This document shows positions 1 to 13,333 of a DNA stretch of 64,000 nt, in pieces (position 1 is the first letter of the stretch; each line of letters opens with the position of its first letter). The position numbers and the translations under genes are program-made. Source of the stretch: Adiantum capillus-veneris (lineage: Eukaryota > Streptophyta > Polypodiopsida > Polypodiales > Pteridaceae); contig CM043953.1 of NCBI GenBank assembly GCA_014529385.2, positions 85,010,342 to 85,074,341 on the forward strand, given 5' to 3'. Under the pieces are notes generated by a model. The model had not been told where the DNA came from. It saw only the letters and a program-made list of their open reading frames with translations, and ran no database searches.

Positions 1-1
1 G

Positions 2-874
2 GACTACATGACCAGGTGGGCTGAAGCAGTTGCCACCACCCGGATTACAGCTAAGGAAGTGGCTAAGTTCGTATTTGAAAACATTTGTTGCCGTTTTGGC
101 ACTCCTCTTGAAATAATTTCTGACAGGGGACCAGGTTTTAGAGGAGACCTTGTAGGAGAGCTAATGGAGAAGTTTGGTATCTCACGAAGACACTCAACTC
201 CCTACTACCCACAATGCAATGGTTTGGTGGAAAAGGTAAATGGTATGATCTGCAAGATCATCACTAAGCATGTAAACAATCACAAAAGTGATTGGGACAA
301 GCATCTTATAGCTGCACTTTGGGCTTATCGCACTTCATTTCGCACATCCCTTGGGTTCACACCATATCACTTGGTGTTTGGTAAGGAAGCCATTTTACCC
401 ATTGAAGTACAGTTGGCTAGTCTCAGGGTGCTAGCTGGGCAGGTGGAACGTCCTAATGCTCATCTCCACAACCACATTCTTGATCTAGAGAGGCTTCAAC
501 TAGACAGAGAAGATGCTATCAACTATTATGCAGCACAGGCAGAGCAACGTCGACTTACCTTCAACAAGGGACTTAGGGCAAAAGGTCTCAAGAAAGGTAT
601 GTTGGTCCTACGGTATGATAACAGGTTTGACACTAGGAAGGATAAAAAGTTTTCACCCAGATGGGAAGGGCCATTTGTCATTAGAAAGTGCTACGCCAAT
701 GGCAGTTACCGATTGATGGATGCAGATGGTAGGCTCCACAAAACACGTGTCAATGGATGGAGGTTGAAGCAGTACTTTTTGAGATTTGATCAAACACCTA
801 TGATGGAAATCCCCGAGGAGGGAGACTCCTCCACCTCAATTGAAGAAGAATCAGGTACAACGCTAGAGGCATGA
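2..874 (+). CDS. Ty3/gypsy integrase C-terminal part, 5' end outside window
   Basis: The frame is open from the window edge to a stop at 872-874, so the real start lies upstream. The product is the catalytic core and tail of a plant Ty3/gypsy integrase, which joins element cDNA to host DNA. Visible are the second catalytic Asp in ISDRGPGF (about residue 40 of the readable part) and the Glu in the NGLVEKVNG stretch, about 36 residues later, as expected for a DD35E enzyme. The first Asp is off the window. Downstream come the family block LWAYRTSFRTSLGFTPYHLVFG and the GPF/Y-type tail (RWEGPFVI), then an acidic end. No stop or frameshift breaks the readable part. A polypurine tract and a probable 3' LTR follow directly, so this is the 3' end of an element whose pol remains open at least here. 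Whether the whole element is intact cannot be seen. Confidence 0.93.
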   Translation, partial: DYMTRWAEAVATTRITAKEVAKFVFENICCRFGTPLEIISDRGPGFRGDLVGELMEKFGISRRHSTPYYPQCNGLVEKVNGMICKIITKHVNNHKSDWDKHLIAALWAYRTSFRTSLGFTPYHLVFGKEAILPIEVQLASLRVLAGQVERPNAHLHNHILDLERLQLDREDAINYYAAQAEQRRLTFNKGLRAKGLKKGMLVLRYDNRFDTRKDKKFSPRWEGPFVIRKCYANGSYRLMDADGRLHKTRVNGWRLKQYFLRFDQTPMMEIPEEGDSSTSIEEESGTTLEA

Positions 875-887
875 ATACCTCTAGCCT

Positions 888-900
888 TAGGGGGAGGGCT
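888..900 (+). other. Polypurine tract of the Ty3/gypsy element
   Basis: A short G-rich purine run, AGGGGGAGGG, lies 15 bp after the integrase stop and just before a TG that can open the 3' LTR at 903. Position and composition fit the plus-strand primer site of LTR retrotransposons. Confidence 0.75.
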
Positions 901-1976
901 AATGAGGAAAGCTTTTCCATGCATGGGAACCCCCCCATATATTTTTTCCCTTTTATCAAAATATTTCCCATTATATAAGTTACTTTTGATTTTTTCTTCC
1001 TTTTTCACAAACGTTTTAGCCTTTATTAAATAAATAGTACTTATGCTAATCAATCACGATGTAGCATAATAAGTAAGCTTTCTTTGTTGATCTCTCTTTT
1101 GACCTTAAAAATATTAAATATATATATTCTAGTATTTTCTAATATCTTTTTCATGTATGTATATTATTCCACTCTACCAAATATTTTATTCACTAGTTTT
1201 CATTTAAAAACCTCAACCCCACTTTCAAATTTCAATAATACCTCCATCTAGATGATTGCCAATCTTTTCAACACTCTAGGTCATGTTTTCATACACATGA
1301 AGGAGCTTACACTTGAAGGCAAGAGAGAAATCCACTCAAAGGGGACCACCAAAAGACTTTTGCAGCCACAAATAATACATTATTTGGATGAATTTTTTAA
1401 GTAAAGAAGAACCCCGAATCTGAAGGAGCGTTCAACATGAAAGATGTAGCTCGTGATCTCAACTTTTAGCTCAATTTTTTTCAGAATTTTTGGAGTTATG
1501 AACATGGAGATATGATTTTTGTAGTGGACCCCAGTTTTCTCGTGTAATGGTGACACATGCCATCCCCACATTTCTTCCTTCTAGGATGGCTATGGTTCTA
1601 CAAGTCTTCAAGCATGATTACAAGAGACAAGGCTCTTTTAATGAGGTCTTGGCTAGTCTAGAGTAATTCTATCACCATTTTTGGAGGATCCATCCTCATC
1701 AACAAATATCCACCTTCGACAACCTCTCTTATAATTTTCTTACCTCTCTCTTCTCTCCCTAATAAGCTTATGTCTATCCAAAGCTAGACTATTGTAAATA
1801 TTTCCTATCCTCTACATCCTACCCACATTCTCTCTTCTTCTCTCTCTATTGACTCTGGTATTTTAAATAATGAGGAGACAAGATGGGAGCCACAGTCACA
1901 TGCACCCCATTTTCCTAGTCACCAAAGTGGGACACTCACCTCAAATAGAAATATTGCTAAATCCTTCCCTCCTTCC

Positions 1977-1986
1977 CTATATAAGG
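1977..1986 (+). promoter_or_regulatory. Candidate TATA box of the LTR promoter
   Basis: CTATATAAGG stands in a C-rich local context (CTTCCCTATATAAGGAGG). It lies in the expected region of a long U3 and is followed by a GA/CA-rich possible transcript start zone. Confidence 0.5.
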
Positions 1987-2827
1987 AGGCCATGAGAGCT
2001 CACTTGGGGGGGAGAGAACACACACACACACACACACCTATCCATACACACTCTTGTGCTACATGCTTGTAGCATGAACCCTAATCACATAATCACAACA
2101 CCATCATCATCACCATCACCATGCACAAAAGATGAGCACCACACCTCCACACCACTTGTAATTAAGGGTTGAAGGCACAATTTCAAGAAGAAGAAGGGTG
2201 GACACACTCATGATATTCCTCGCCATCAACTCCCATCTCGCCATTATGACTCCTACTATCTTGTTCCCTTCTCATTTTCCTACCATACGCTACCTATTGT
2301 ATTCATCTTTTGCAAGCAATCAACACACTCCATCTTGGTGCCATACTTTGTGTCACTTTGGATACATCTCATTGTGAGTATGGTATATTCTTGTTTCTTG
2401 CCATTTTTTTTCTGCTTATGTTAAGGTGTGCGGATTCGCCACCACACACACACACACTCTCTCCCTCTCATAGCCCTATCATCTTGCTACTTCCATCTTA
2501 AGGTGTGCGGATTCGCCACCTTTTGTATGAGAAGTGAGCATACTTGCATGTACCCTTGACCTCGTTATCTTCCTTACTACATGCACGCGTAGCGAGCCCA
2601 TTCTCACTCACTCACCACTCCTCTCACCTTATTCTCCGACCACCCCATTCCACATTTGGGCGTGGATTTGAAATTGTTTTCCATGCATGCTTCATTGTGT
2701 ATATGTATGCGTCCTAGCCGCACATCTTGCTAGGTGGTGCCCCTATTGTGTATTCCCCATGATGAGGCCATTGTGCATAGTCTTGGTGTAGAGGCCACCG
2801 GGTCTATATTTTTCACTTCCGCCTCTC

Positions 2828-3941
<1,114 letters not shown>

Positions 3942-4172
3942 GTTGGAGTTAGGGTTGCAGGAAAACAGACACAGCTTGGAGAAGATGAAAGAAGCTCAAG
4001 ACACACAACAAAGAGTGTTTTACTTAGTGTGGAATGGAAAGATTGATAGCCCTAGAGTGATGAGCATATATACAATGCACGTGGGGAAAAAACCTCCTAG
4101 TGAGGGAAAAAATTCCCCGACGGTCCTAAGTGTGGTGTTCACACAGATCACTACCACATGTATATAGTAACA
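3942..4172 (-). mobile_element. Possible 3' LTR of the copia relic
   Basis: Read on the minus strand this segment begins TGTTACTATATACATG and ends CTAACTCCAACA, giving TGTT...AACA ends. It follows the copia pol stop by about 75 bp and contains the TTTTTTCCC/GTGAGG/TTTTTTCCCC pattern typical of plant copia LTRs. No second LTR is present to confirm the ends. Confidence 0.4.
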
Positions 4173-4248
4173 AATTCCCTGTGGAGTGATGCGGTGAACA
4201 AGAGATGGCACATAGAGTAAAGGAAAGCTCCATGCCCTGAGAACATGA

Positions 4249-5606
4249 TCACTCCACAAAGGGTAGTAAGCCCAAAGATATATGGAAATCTTTGAACTTC
4301 TCATGAGATAATTACTTTGTGAAAAGATCTGCAAGATTGTCCTGTGTTGGCACATAAGCCAAGCTGATCTCTCCTTCTAAGAGCCTCTCCCTGACATAGT
4401 GGTAATGCACCTCAATGTGTTTTGTGCAAGCATGACAAACTCGGTTCCTTGCAGCTCCCAATGCGCTCTAACTATCAGTGTAGATAGTGTTGACAGTGTC
4501 CTATCCAACACCCAAATCAACCATAAGGCATCTGATCCGTACACACTCAACCATAGATGTGAAGACTGCCATGTACTCAGCCTGACAATTGGAAGTAGCT
4601 ATAGTAGGTTTCTTCTTGCTCAACCATGATATGCATGAGCTGCCAATCATGAAACAAAAACCACTTGTGGACATTCAAGTGTCAAAACAACGAGCCCAAC
4701 ATAAGTTCAAAAAAGCATGAAAATATGGCTGCAATGATATCCCCTTGGGATAAAACAAGCCTAGATGTAAAGTGCCACTTAAGTAGAAAAAAATCCTCTT
4801 AAAATCCTGCTAATGCTTAGACCCTAGGCTATGCATACATCTTCTGACCTGTGAGACCGCAAACTAAATATCTGTCTCATGCTGCATACATAAATGAGGC
4901 ATCCAATAGTAGTTTGGTAAAGAGTGACATCTCCAAGATTGCCAGCATCATGAAGACTCAATTTCAAACCTATTTCCATGGGAGTGGCAACAGGGTTGCA
5001 ATCCTCAAGTTCAAACTTACATAGCAATGTCTCTATGCAACTTTTCTAGCACAAGGCAATACCACCATCACACCGCTTAAAATGTATACCCAAGTAATAA
5101 TGCAATAGCCCCAAATATTTCAGCAAATTCAACCTTAAATTCAGCAATATGTCTCTCATTTGGTCCAATCATAAGCAAATCATCCACGTAGAGAACCACA
5201 ATGAGAAGTACATCACCCTCACGCTTTACATACAATGTGCTTCCCGTTGGACTGTTACGAAAGCCTTGTTTGAACAAATGAGTATCATCCTTCTCAGACC
5301 AAGCACAAGAAGATCACTCCAACCCATACAAATCTTTGTTACATTTGCACACTTTATCCTCTTGTCCTTTCTTGAAAAAACCACGAGGCTGCGTCACATA
5401 AACTTCCTCAAATAGGTCACCATTCAAGAAGGCACTAACAATGTTTGATTGATGTACATCCCAACCAAAATGAGCTGCCAATGCACATAGAAAATTCACA
5501 GTAGTCATACGACAAGTGGGAGCAAAATTTTCTTCATAATCTATGCTTTTTTGTTGTGCATAAACCTTTGCAACAAGTCAAGCCTTATAGTGATCAATGG
5601 GGGTGT
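4249..5606 (-). pseudogene. Ty1/copia pol relic: reverse transcriptase to RNase H
   Basis: Reading the minus strand across frameshifts and stops gives, in order: a KA-LVAK-YAQQ segment near 5600; NIVSAFLNGDLFEEVYVTQP near 5430; the catalytic YVDD near 5190; the NPVATPM linker motif near 4990; and the RNase H motifs NCQAEYMAVF and TDS near 4580-4470, ending in LADLFTK-LSHEKF and a stop at 4249-4251. These are the ordered domains of plant Ty1/copia Pol, whose RT and RNase H make and process element cDNA. At least four frame breaks separate the readable pieces, and gag, protease and integrase are missing, so this is a dead 3' fragment. Confidence 0.9.
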
Positions 5607-6553
5607 TAAAAAAGGGATCTTTTCACTTAGAGATTTTAAAAAAATTATAGATCTTTTTGATTATTTATAGAGCTTTTTAAGAAAAGTCACTTGCTTCTAG
5701 CTAACAATTTAGAGCAAACCCCAACAACACATACAAGGTACATTAAAAGATCTAAACATTCTAGAGAGAGAGCACAAGAAATCATGAGAGAGAAATGCAC
5801 ATTGTATGATGAAGACATGACTAATTGATGAGAGATATTTTTTTTAAAAAAATAACGTCATAACATTTTTGCAAAAATGACCCCAAAATTCTCCAAAAGG
5901 TGAGTGTGTAACATAATAACAACCCAAATTTCATGTGGGAGACTTTAAAATCCATAGCCTACTTTGGAAAGGGAAAAAAGAAAGATGAAAGGCTATTCTC
6001 TACCAATAATTGGACGCACATTCAAGTGTGAAATCTCCTCTACATTGATTCTATTTGAAGGCTTCATTGAGCAATAAACATCAAATCTTAAACTTGTAGT
6101 GTTGGTTGATGCATACTTATATGTTGATTCTAATGAAGACCAAGCACCCAATTGTATATGAAAGGGAGATGATTGCAAGCCAAGGAAGGATTACCACTTT
6201 CTTCGCTCGTTTTTGAAAGTTCAAGCACAAGCAAGATGGCTCACTCTTGATGTGGATATAATTCTAGGCTTATGTTAAATATATGAAATTGCATGTTCTC
6301 ATCTCTTTTCACACAAGTTTTATCTATAAATATTGCAGGTAATTCTATGGACTTAGCTATCTTTTTCTTAGACTCTATTGATATACCATGTCTCCATTTT
6401 TTGGTTCTTTTCCTAAAGGAAACCTTAATTTCCCCTATATCACCAATGTTGACATGTTTTACATTTTGAAGATTTTTATGATATCATGTCTGTCTGTAAT
6501 GAAAAATCTATTGTGTAAAACTACTCTAATTCCAATATATATATATTTTTTTT
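5607..6553. other. No recognisable gene
   Basis: AT-rich sequence with short A-runs and a small GA stretch near 5764. No domain or structural boundary was recognised. It may hold the rest of the copia relic in unrecognisable form. Confidence 0.4.
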
Positions 6554-7147
6554 CCTTCTATAAGAGACCAACTTTGAGGCACTTAATGGATAATTTTGTC
6601 TTCTTGTATAAGAGGCCAACTTTGGGATACTTGATGAAAAATTTTCAACTATGTTTCCACATTCCATGTGTGTTGAGTGTCATTTCATGGTTATAGAACC
6701 ACATCCATTGAGATATTTGTTTTCCATTGTACTCTCTTACTGACCACATCCATTGAGATATTTGTTTTCCATTGTACTCTCTTACTGACCAAAAACACGA
6801 TGCCACATCACTTGAAGGTTTTCTTACTATGTAATCTGCACATGTTTGGTTGTTCACCATACCAAAAATTTTCAATTTTCCTTCTATAAGAGACCAACTC
6901 TGAGGCACTTAATGGACAATTTTGTCTTCTTGTATAAGAGGCCAACTTTGGGATACTTGATGAAAAATTTTCAACTATGTTTCCACATTCCATGTGTGTT
7001 GAGTGTCATTTCATGGTTATAGAACCACATCCATTGAGATATTTGTTTTCCATTGTACTCTCTTACTGACCAAAAACACAGTGCCATATCACTTGAAGGT
7101 TTTCTTACTATGTAATCTGGACATGTTTGGTTGTTCACCATACCAAA
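6554..7147 (+). repeat. 326/268-bp tandem duplication with a nested 45-bp repeat
   Basis: A unit beginning CCTTCTATAAGAGACC at 6554 starts again at 6880. In the first copy a 45-bp block beginning CCACATCCATTGAG is present twice (6699-6743 and 6744-6788). The second copy has it once, at 7025, exactly 326 bp from the first. Copies are nearly identical, with a few substitutions such as TGAGG/TGAGG and GATAATT/GACAATT. Short minus-strand frames in both copies are repeat shadows. Confidence 0.95.
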
Positions 7148-9257
7148 ACCTCTTTTTACAATGAAGAGGCATTCTTTGATAGCCGACATGATTTTATGAA
7201 TGTTTTTCTCCAAATATTATGTCCACCAAGCTGTCCTAATTTGGGTGTTGAGGCTCCTCAAGAATCATAAAATAATTGATTATATTTAAAAACAAAGACC
7301 ACCAGCATCAAATAGAGAAATCTTCTGGCCTCCACTTGCTCTTGCTAACTCTTTGTGGACTTTTTGATGGATTTGTATTATCTATATAATCTCTTTCCCA
7401 TGGGGTATAAGAGTCTTGAAAAGTCTTTTTATCTGAATTACCAACTTGAACTAAGAAAAACTTTTGACTTGACAAGCTCAAGCTAGAAGTAGACATTAGT
7501 TTATTGTATAGACTTCCCCATTGTAGTATCTAATATCCCATGATGTATGTAAGGGCAAGCCCAGCTTATGGCAACATGTAGGAAATCCCTCTAGCCACCT
7601 AAGAAGGATAGATGATGAGATGGTCCAATAGCAAGAGATTGCAACCTCTCTAGCCAATGATTGTAAATCACCAAGCCTATATTAGAGGTTGTTTTCTAAT
7701 TAATCTTTGAACTTTGAGCTATCATCATTGTGTTTATACTCTATCTCTATGTTCTTGCACTTGACGTAACCTAATCTTAATCTCCATCTCTCTAACCCTA
7801 GCCCTAACACCATGGTGAAGTTAAGGCTTCACCCTCCATAGCCTAGCACTAAACCATTGGTGATTAGGGAGCACGCTTCCCAACCAGTGTTATTAGAGAC
7901 GACGATTTTATACCTAGGCTTAACTAATCATCCCATTATATAATTAATTAGTAGCATAAATGATTGCATTACTAACAAATTGGCTCTCTTATCATGATTT
8001 GGGCAAGAGAGTGCCCCACTACCCCTTGGTCACTAGGAGAAGCAGAAGTCCCATTGAACATTGAATCCTTGCATAGCAAGCCCTTGCATTTAGTGTGATT
8101 TTTGCATAATTTTTTTCTTCCATTAATCTCTTCATGAGTGTGTTTTTGTAGCATTACTTGTGTTTGGAGGAAGGTCTTAACGAGAGATTTCCAATGACTA
8201 TCTACTTGCCCCAATCAGATCTAGCATGGGTAACTAGTTGGCAAATTGAATTGCAAGATTGGTGCATTTTTCTCTCTTTGATTTTTGCAGTTCAAGAATT
8301 GTGTGTGTGTGTGGCTCTTTTGCATCTTTGATGCGCACTATCACTTTTCACAAAATCACTATTTTGTGGGCTCTTCAAGGTGATAACCCTCCAAAATAGA
8401 GGCAAGGAAGTCAAGTTTCTTTTATAAATTAAGAGAGGGCGCCCACGCAATACGAGACCGCCCATTGGCAGATTTGGAAAAAAAATGCTCAATTTGTCTT
8501 CATAAATTGTATTTAAGAAACATTTTAGGTTTGACCCACTTCCATCACCATTTTGGTTGCCATCACCCTTAATTTCATCCTCTTGAGCATTGCCGACAAG
8601 CCTACTACATGCAACGTCACCATTGTCGTCATCAACCTACCCGCACAATTGCCTACTGTGTTTTTCAACACCCACCTATAAATTGCCACCAAGCCTCACT
8701 ATCGTCTTCACTTGTGAGACCACCATCAATTGCTTTCATTATCTCACATGTCCTTGCTACATCTGGTAAAACCTCCTCCCTTGCGCCACTAACGTCACTT
8801 ACCAATGCCCATCTTCATTAAGCATTGTTGCGTGCTCACTAGACCACTTGAAAATCCCATTGCACTTTCACCCAATTGTGTCTTGATTCCCCATTATGAG
8901 CCAATCCATCCCAGTATTGCAATCTGCCAAGTAATCTCCTGCTTCCATCACCTGCTTGCGTCAGCCTTCGCTCATCCTTGCCTTGGCCCACCTGCACTCG
9001 AAGAGGAAGTCAGGAAAATTTGACCCCATTACTAACGGGCCTTTTCTCACGGCCGCTATCAATAGAACCCATGTAATCAACTCTCAAGGGCTCGAGCCCC
9101 TTTCTAGGGCTCCCTTTCCATGCTCTTAGCTTTACATCTCCAAGGGGAGAACAACTCGGTGCTCCATTTCTGAATAGATGCTCAATTAACAAGCCGGGTT
9201 CACACACAACACCCAAGTAATCAAGCATTTCATACCAAAATCTCTAGAAGTCCCCTA
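7148..9257. other. No recognisable gene; left flank of the 9258-27368 element
   Basis: About 2.1 kb without a long frame or domain. The last part (8530-9250) has more C and G and could be remnant exon or transposon sequence. The last five bases, 9253-9257, are CCCTA and form the left target-site duplication of the next element. Confidence 0.5.
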
Positions 9258-9429
9258 TGTAGAACCCCTAGGAGATGGACACCGGATCCACCTCCCAACC
9301 AACCTATTATAGGAGAGCCCATGGACCTTTGCCCTAACTGGATCCCCTGTCCACACCTTCAGTCTGGCCCTTGTCCTAAGTCCTTGACTCCCCTAGGTCG
9401 GGCCCTACCCTCTAGCCCTTGGCCTGACA
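9258..9429 (-). repeat. 3' LTR (172 bp) of the large minus-strand element
   Basis: Pairs with 27196-27368 along its full length. On the minus strand it starts TGTCAGGCCAAGGGC and ends AGGGGTTCTACA. The flank CCCTA at 9253-9257 is repeated at 27369-27373. Confidence 0.93.
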
Positions 9430-9444
9430 TTACTCCCCCCTTGG
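9430..9444 (-). other. Polypurine tract
   Basis: On the minus strand CCAAGGGGGGAGTAA abuts the TG that opens the 3' LTR, the expected position of the plus-strand primer. Confidence 0.85.
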
Positions 9445-11131
9445 AGAAGCGTTTTTTTCCTCGAAAACACAAGTGATAGTATCTTCATAAGACCACTGAT
9501 TTTTTCCTTATTGGCATCCCTTATGCGGGCCAATTGTCCTTATGACTGATACTTGGTGTAGTGAGGACGTTCAATGAAACCAAGAGCAACATCTTGATTT
9601 TCAACATTGTTGTCCTTTTGCAACCACTGGTATCTAAATGTACTTTAAAGAAGTAACCACAATTAAAAGGTATCTAAAGACATAATCAGTTTATAGACTT
9701 TCTGAAGATATTGGAAAAATGCAAGAAAACCTAGGTGCAACTTTCCATGAAGTTGTGAGCCAGATTTCTAACTCGCATGAGTATCTGGGAAAGCTCAATT
9801 TATAACTCAATTGAGTACTTTAAAGGAGTAACCACAACTAAAAGGTATCTAAAGACATAACCAGTTTTTAGACTTTCTGAAGATACTGGAAAAATGCAAG
9901 AAAACCTGGGTGCAACTTACCATGAAGTTGTGAGCCATATTTCCAACTCGCGTGAGTATCTAGAAAAGATCATAGCTACTGATGGAAAAAATAGGAAGTG
10001 TCCTCATGTGAGACTTCTGAACATTTTGGAACACACATAACTACATGTTCACTTCTAATGAAGGTTACATGCCATCATGTTTTGTCAACACACCTACTAA
10101 GTCCTTGACTTATGAAATTATTGAATCGGTATCCAACCCCACCACAACAGGTGTTCAAAATTGAAAACTTAAGAAAATACTAGAATAGGGAGAGAATCGC
10201 CCATTCAGAATGCTTTGTGATAGGTTATGCTCTTAGCAGATCTTTTAGCACTAGAAAAATACTTGTAAGCTACCCATCCAATGTGGGATGAATAGCAGTA
10301 GTAAGAGTGAGTTACTTGCCCCCAACCACTTATAGACAGTCTCCCACGACTGATGATAACTATGACTCAACCAATGAGTATCCAACCATATACTCGATAT
10401 GGAGTGGAGGTAGCCAACTAGGTTGAAAGCGGGTTGGAGTGGAGTAAGCTCATAGAGTATAGATCATCCAACCACAGACACCCATCCTGAGTCGTTACCT
10501 TGTACGATAGGGTGTAAACTCATAAATCTGCTTAAAAAGTTGCACTTGAAGTGCAAAAAATTACAAAAAAAAGAAAGGCCATGAATTGGCATGCTGCTCC
10601 AAACAAATTTGTGTTAAACACTAGGGCCCATAACACCTAGTGTGCATGCATTTAACACAAACAAATCTGAACCACAATTCCATGACGAGGCTTTCCACAG
10701 CACGTACGTGAAAGCCTTGCAACAAGAGTTGGACCATAACAAAGTGTGAAATCTTAGTTCCACCGAGGTGCCAGCCATGAGACATTCTCATGAACGTAGC
10801 ATACTTGGATATATGTAGAAACGACCCTTTGTTTAGGTGGTTTCACAACACTTGGACTCACAATAAGTCTGTACATATTACTCGACAATTTATGGCTCAA
10901 CTGAAAATTTTCCTGAGACGGCATGCTCCAAATGGTCTAATAAACAGATGCTAAGAACACGCAGGGACTTTGTCGCAACACATCCCTAGGGATTAGGTAC
11001 TAGTGTCAGCCCCAAAGACTCATATTCTCCACATGTGGAATATGTCTCAAACAAGAACGGCATGAAAAGTGACATCTAGCAAGCACGAGATATACTTGTG
11101 TGTGGACGTAACTGCAAACACTCTATGACGT
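9445..11131. other. Non-coding interior of the large element
   Basis: No domain is readable on either strand. It holds a tandem duplication (9641 and 9816). From about 10590 it is a repeat block that is also present, diverged, at 61120-62240. Inverted arms CACTAGG and CCTAGTG lie at about 10619 and 10637. Confidence 0.7.
9641..9975. repeat. 175-bp tandem duplication
   Basis: Two copies start TACTTTAAAG at 9641 and 9816 and share the block GGTATCTAAAGACATAA, the CATGAAGTTGTGAGCC word and the GAGTATCT end. Substitutions are scattered, so the duplication is not recent. Confidence 0.9.
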
Positions 11132-13333
11132 TGTCAAGAAGTTGGCGGTCTTGCCAGGAAGGCACCGGGCCTCTTGCTGTGAGAGTTTGTGAGGAAGCTC
11201 AAGGGTTATGAGAAGGAGCTAAGATGTAGATAACATAGCTTCTAGAGCTAAAGAAGACATGTAGCCAAAGAAGCCGCTCACTTTCCCTTACAAACACATA
11301 CGCGATGGAAAGAACTCATGAAAGATAGTCAAAACATCGAGATTACGATCATATTGTATCATGGGTAGGATAAAATGAAAACATCGAGATTGCGATCATA
11401 TCGTATCATGGGTAGGATAAAAGGGCTAATGGATGAGTTAATGATATTTAATCTTTGTTGTCCAAATAAGCTACGGATTGCTCTTTGGAATTGTAGCTTT
11501 GTGCTTACTATAATGTATATGTTTTGTCTAGCGATGGGGATTAGTTGTGAGTACAAATCCTCTTGATTCATAATAAAATAACCACACTCACATCAAAAGA
11601 GAAGTTATAGTCAATAATAGGTAGTATGATGGGATCTGGTAAGAGAAGTATTTCGTTGAGCCTTTCACGACCAAATAGAAACACTATGCGTTGCTGAAAG
11701 TGAATCTTTCGACTAATCCAAATGTTGACCCTAATAGATTGCACAGAATGGAAATGAAATAAATTGCCAGGCTATGTGGATTATGGTTATTCATTGATGA
11801 TATACTTAGTATGTTCAAAGATAAAGGTGTGAAAGAAGTGAAAGGAGAAGAAGAAGAGAGTTTCTCTCCCAAGCCCTATTGTTGCCCTTAGGCAATAAGG
11901 ATACTACGGGGAGAGAAGTACCTGTAGCAAGGAGATTCTAGAGCTTATGGAAGAGAATGAGAACCTTAAGAGAGAGAGGTGCTTGTGAAAGATGAAGATA
12001 TGGTTACTAACCTTGTGCACATAATTGTTTCCCGCAAGAAGGTTGTGCCCGTTATATTGACAAGATTGCTGCTTGAATACCTTCCAATGAAACAATTAGG
12101 ACACAACAAGAGAGATGAAAGGAGGAGTAAAGATAGAATTAGAGATAGATCTAAGTGTGGTGGTGGTATTAAAGATAAATAATGAGAGATAGAGAAGGAG
12201 TTAAAGACAAGTATTGGACTAGATATGCAAATGAAAAAAAAACTAGCAACATATATCTTACATGAGAGCAATCGCCACCACCTTAATGGAGAGAGAAGAT
12301 GAGGCAAGACTTCAGCCTTTCTTCAAGAGAAAGTGTGGCACTAATATGAGTGTGACACTGTGGAATTGAGCTATTCTCACTCACTCATAACTTACCCCAA
12401 TGAAGAGAAGGTTGTCCTTTTTATAGGTGAGGGAGCCATGTTTTACATAATCACTTGATTAGGCTAAACAATTAGCCCAATTCAAATGTTCCTTGGATAT
12501 TTCTTAAAATGGGCAATATTAGGACTCAAAATATCATGAAATTCATCATTTTTGGTCGTTGAGGCTCCATGTGGGTGCATGATGTATGTGGGCCCCACCT
12601 AGGTATCTTCTGTGTGGCTCCAACAGGGGGTCCCAACTTGTGTGTTGTCCTTCAAGGCATCTTTGAGGTGTCACATTCACATGCTCGTGTATTTTATCCT
12701 CCAAATATCTTATTTTATGGAAAAAGACCAAGATTACCTCTTTTCACTTGATTCACATGTTTACCATCTCTTCTTGCAGTGTAGTTGTGAGAGGCTTTTT
12801 CACTCTTTTCCCTGTAACTTTTGACCTATAACTCGGATTGACATGCTTCAAAAGGAAAAATTGGCCTACTAAAATATCTTGACTTGGTTTTGGACTTTTC
12901 TCCATGCCCTTAGGTTGGGATTTTCAAATTGGGATGGTCCAAGAATCTTTGGATCTTCCTTTTCATAAAGTCTTGTAGTAGGCCCTTTCCTCTTGTATGT
13001 ATCCAAGAAGGTATGCATTATTGAAGGGTTATATTATTAAATAAATGTGAAAAGAAGAAAATAATTTATATATGGTAGGGTATAGCTGAGATATTAGAAG
13101 AAATATACAAATGCTTTTTCCCCAGACAAAAAGAGGCACAATCATTGATACTTCTCTTGCAGTACTTTCTAATAGTAATGTACATTTATATTACTTCAAA
13201 GGTAATACTAAGGTATGGTAGAAAGCTTTTATTTATGCATATGAGTATTATATGAAGTATACTTATGCATCAAAAAGTCACAAGATAAATCGTTTAATGC
13301 CCATTCCCACCATATATGTGCCACATCACGACA
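11132..13333. mobile_element. 2.2-kb TG...CA insertion with 4-bp TSD ACGT
   Basis: The insert begins TGTCAAGAAG and ends CATCACGACA, so its ends are TGTC/GACA. ACGT stands on both sides (11128-11131 and 13334-13337). Joining the flanks gives CTCTATGACGTGAGCGAGAG, which matches uninterrupted relatives at about 61615 and 62165, so the site is known in its empty form. The insert has no clear coding domain. A 47-bp tandem repeat starts at 11331. Its first 90 bp resemble 57440-57490. It may be a solo LTR or an LTR-derived fragment. Confidence 0.8.
11331..11421. repeat. 47-bp tandem repeat
   Basis: AAAACATCGAGATT and TATCATGGGTAGGATAAAA recur 47 bp apart (11331 and 11378) with two or three substitutions. 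Confidence 0.9.

Noticed and set aside
7790-7815. CCCTAGCCCTAACACC as telomere-like or PBS signal
   Set aside because: Only two degenerate units and no LTR end beside it.
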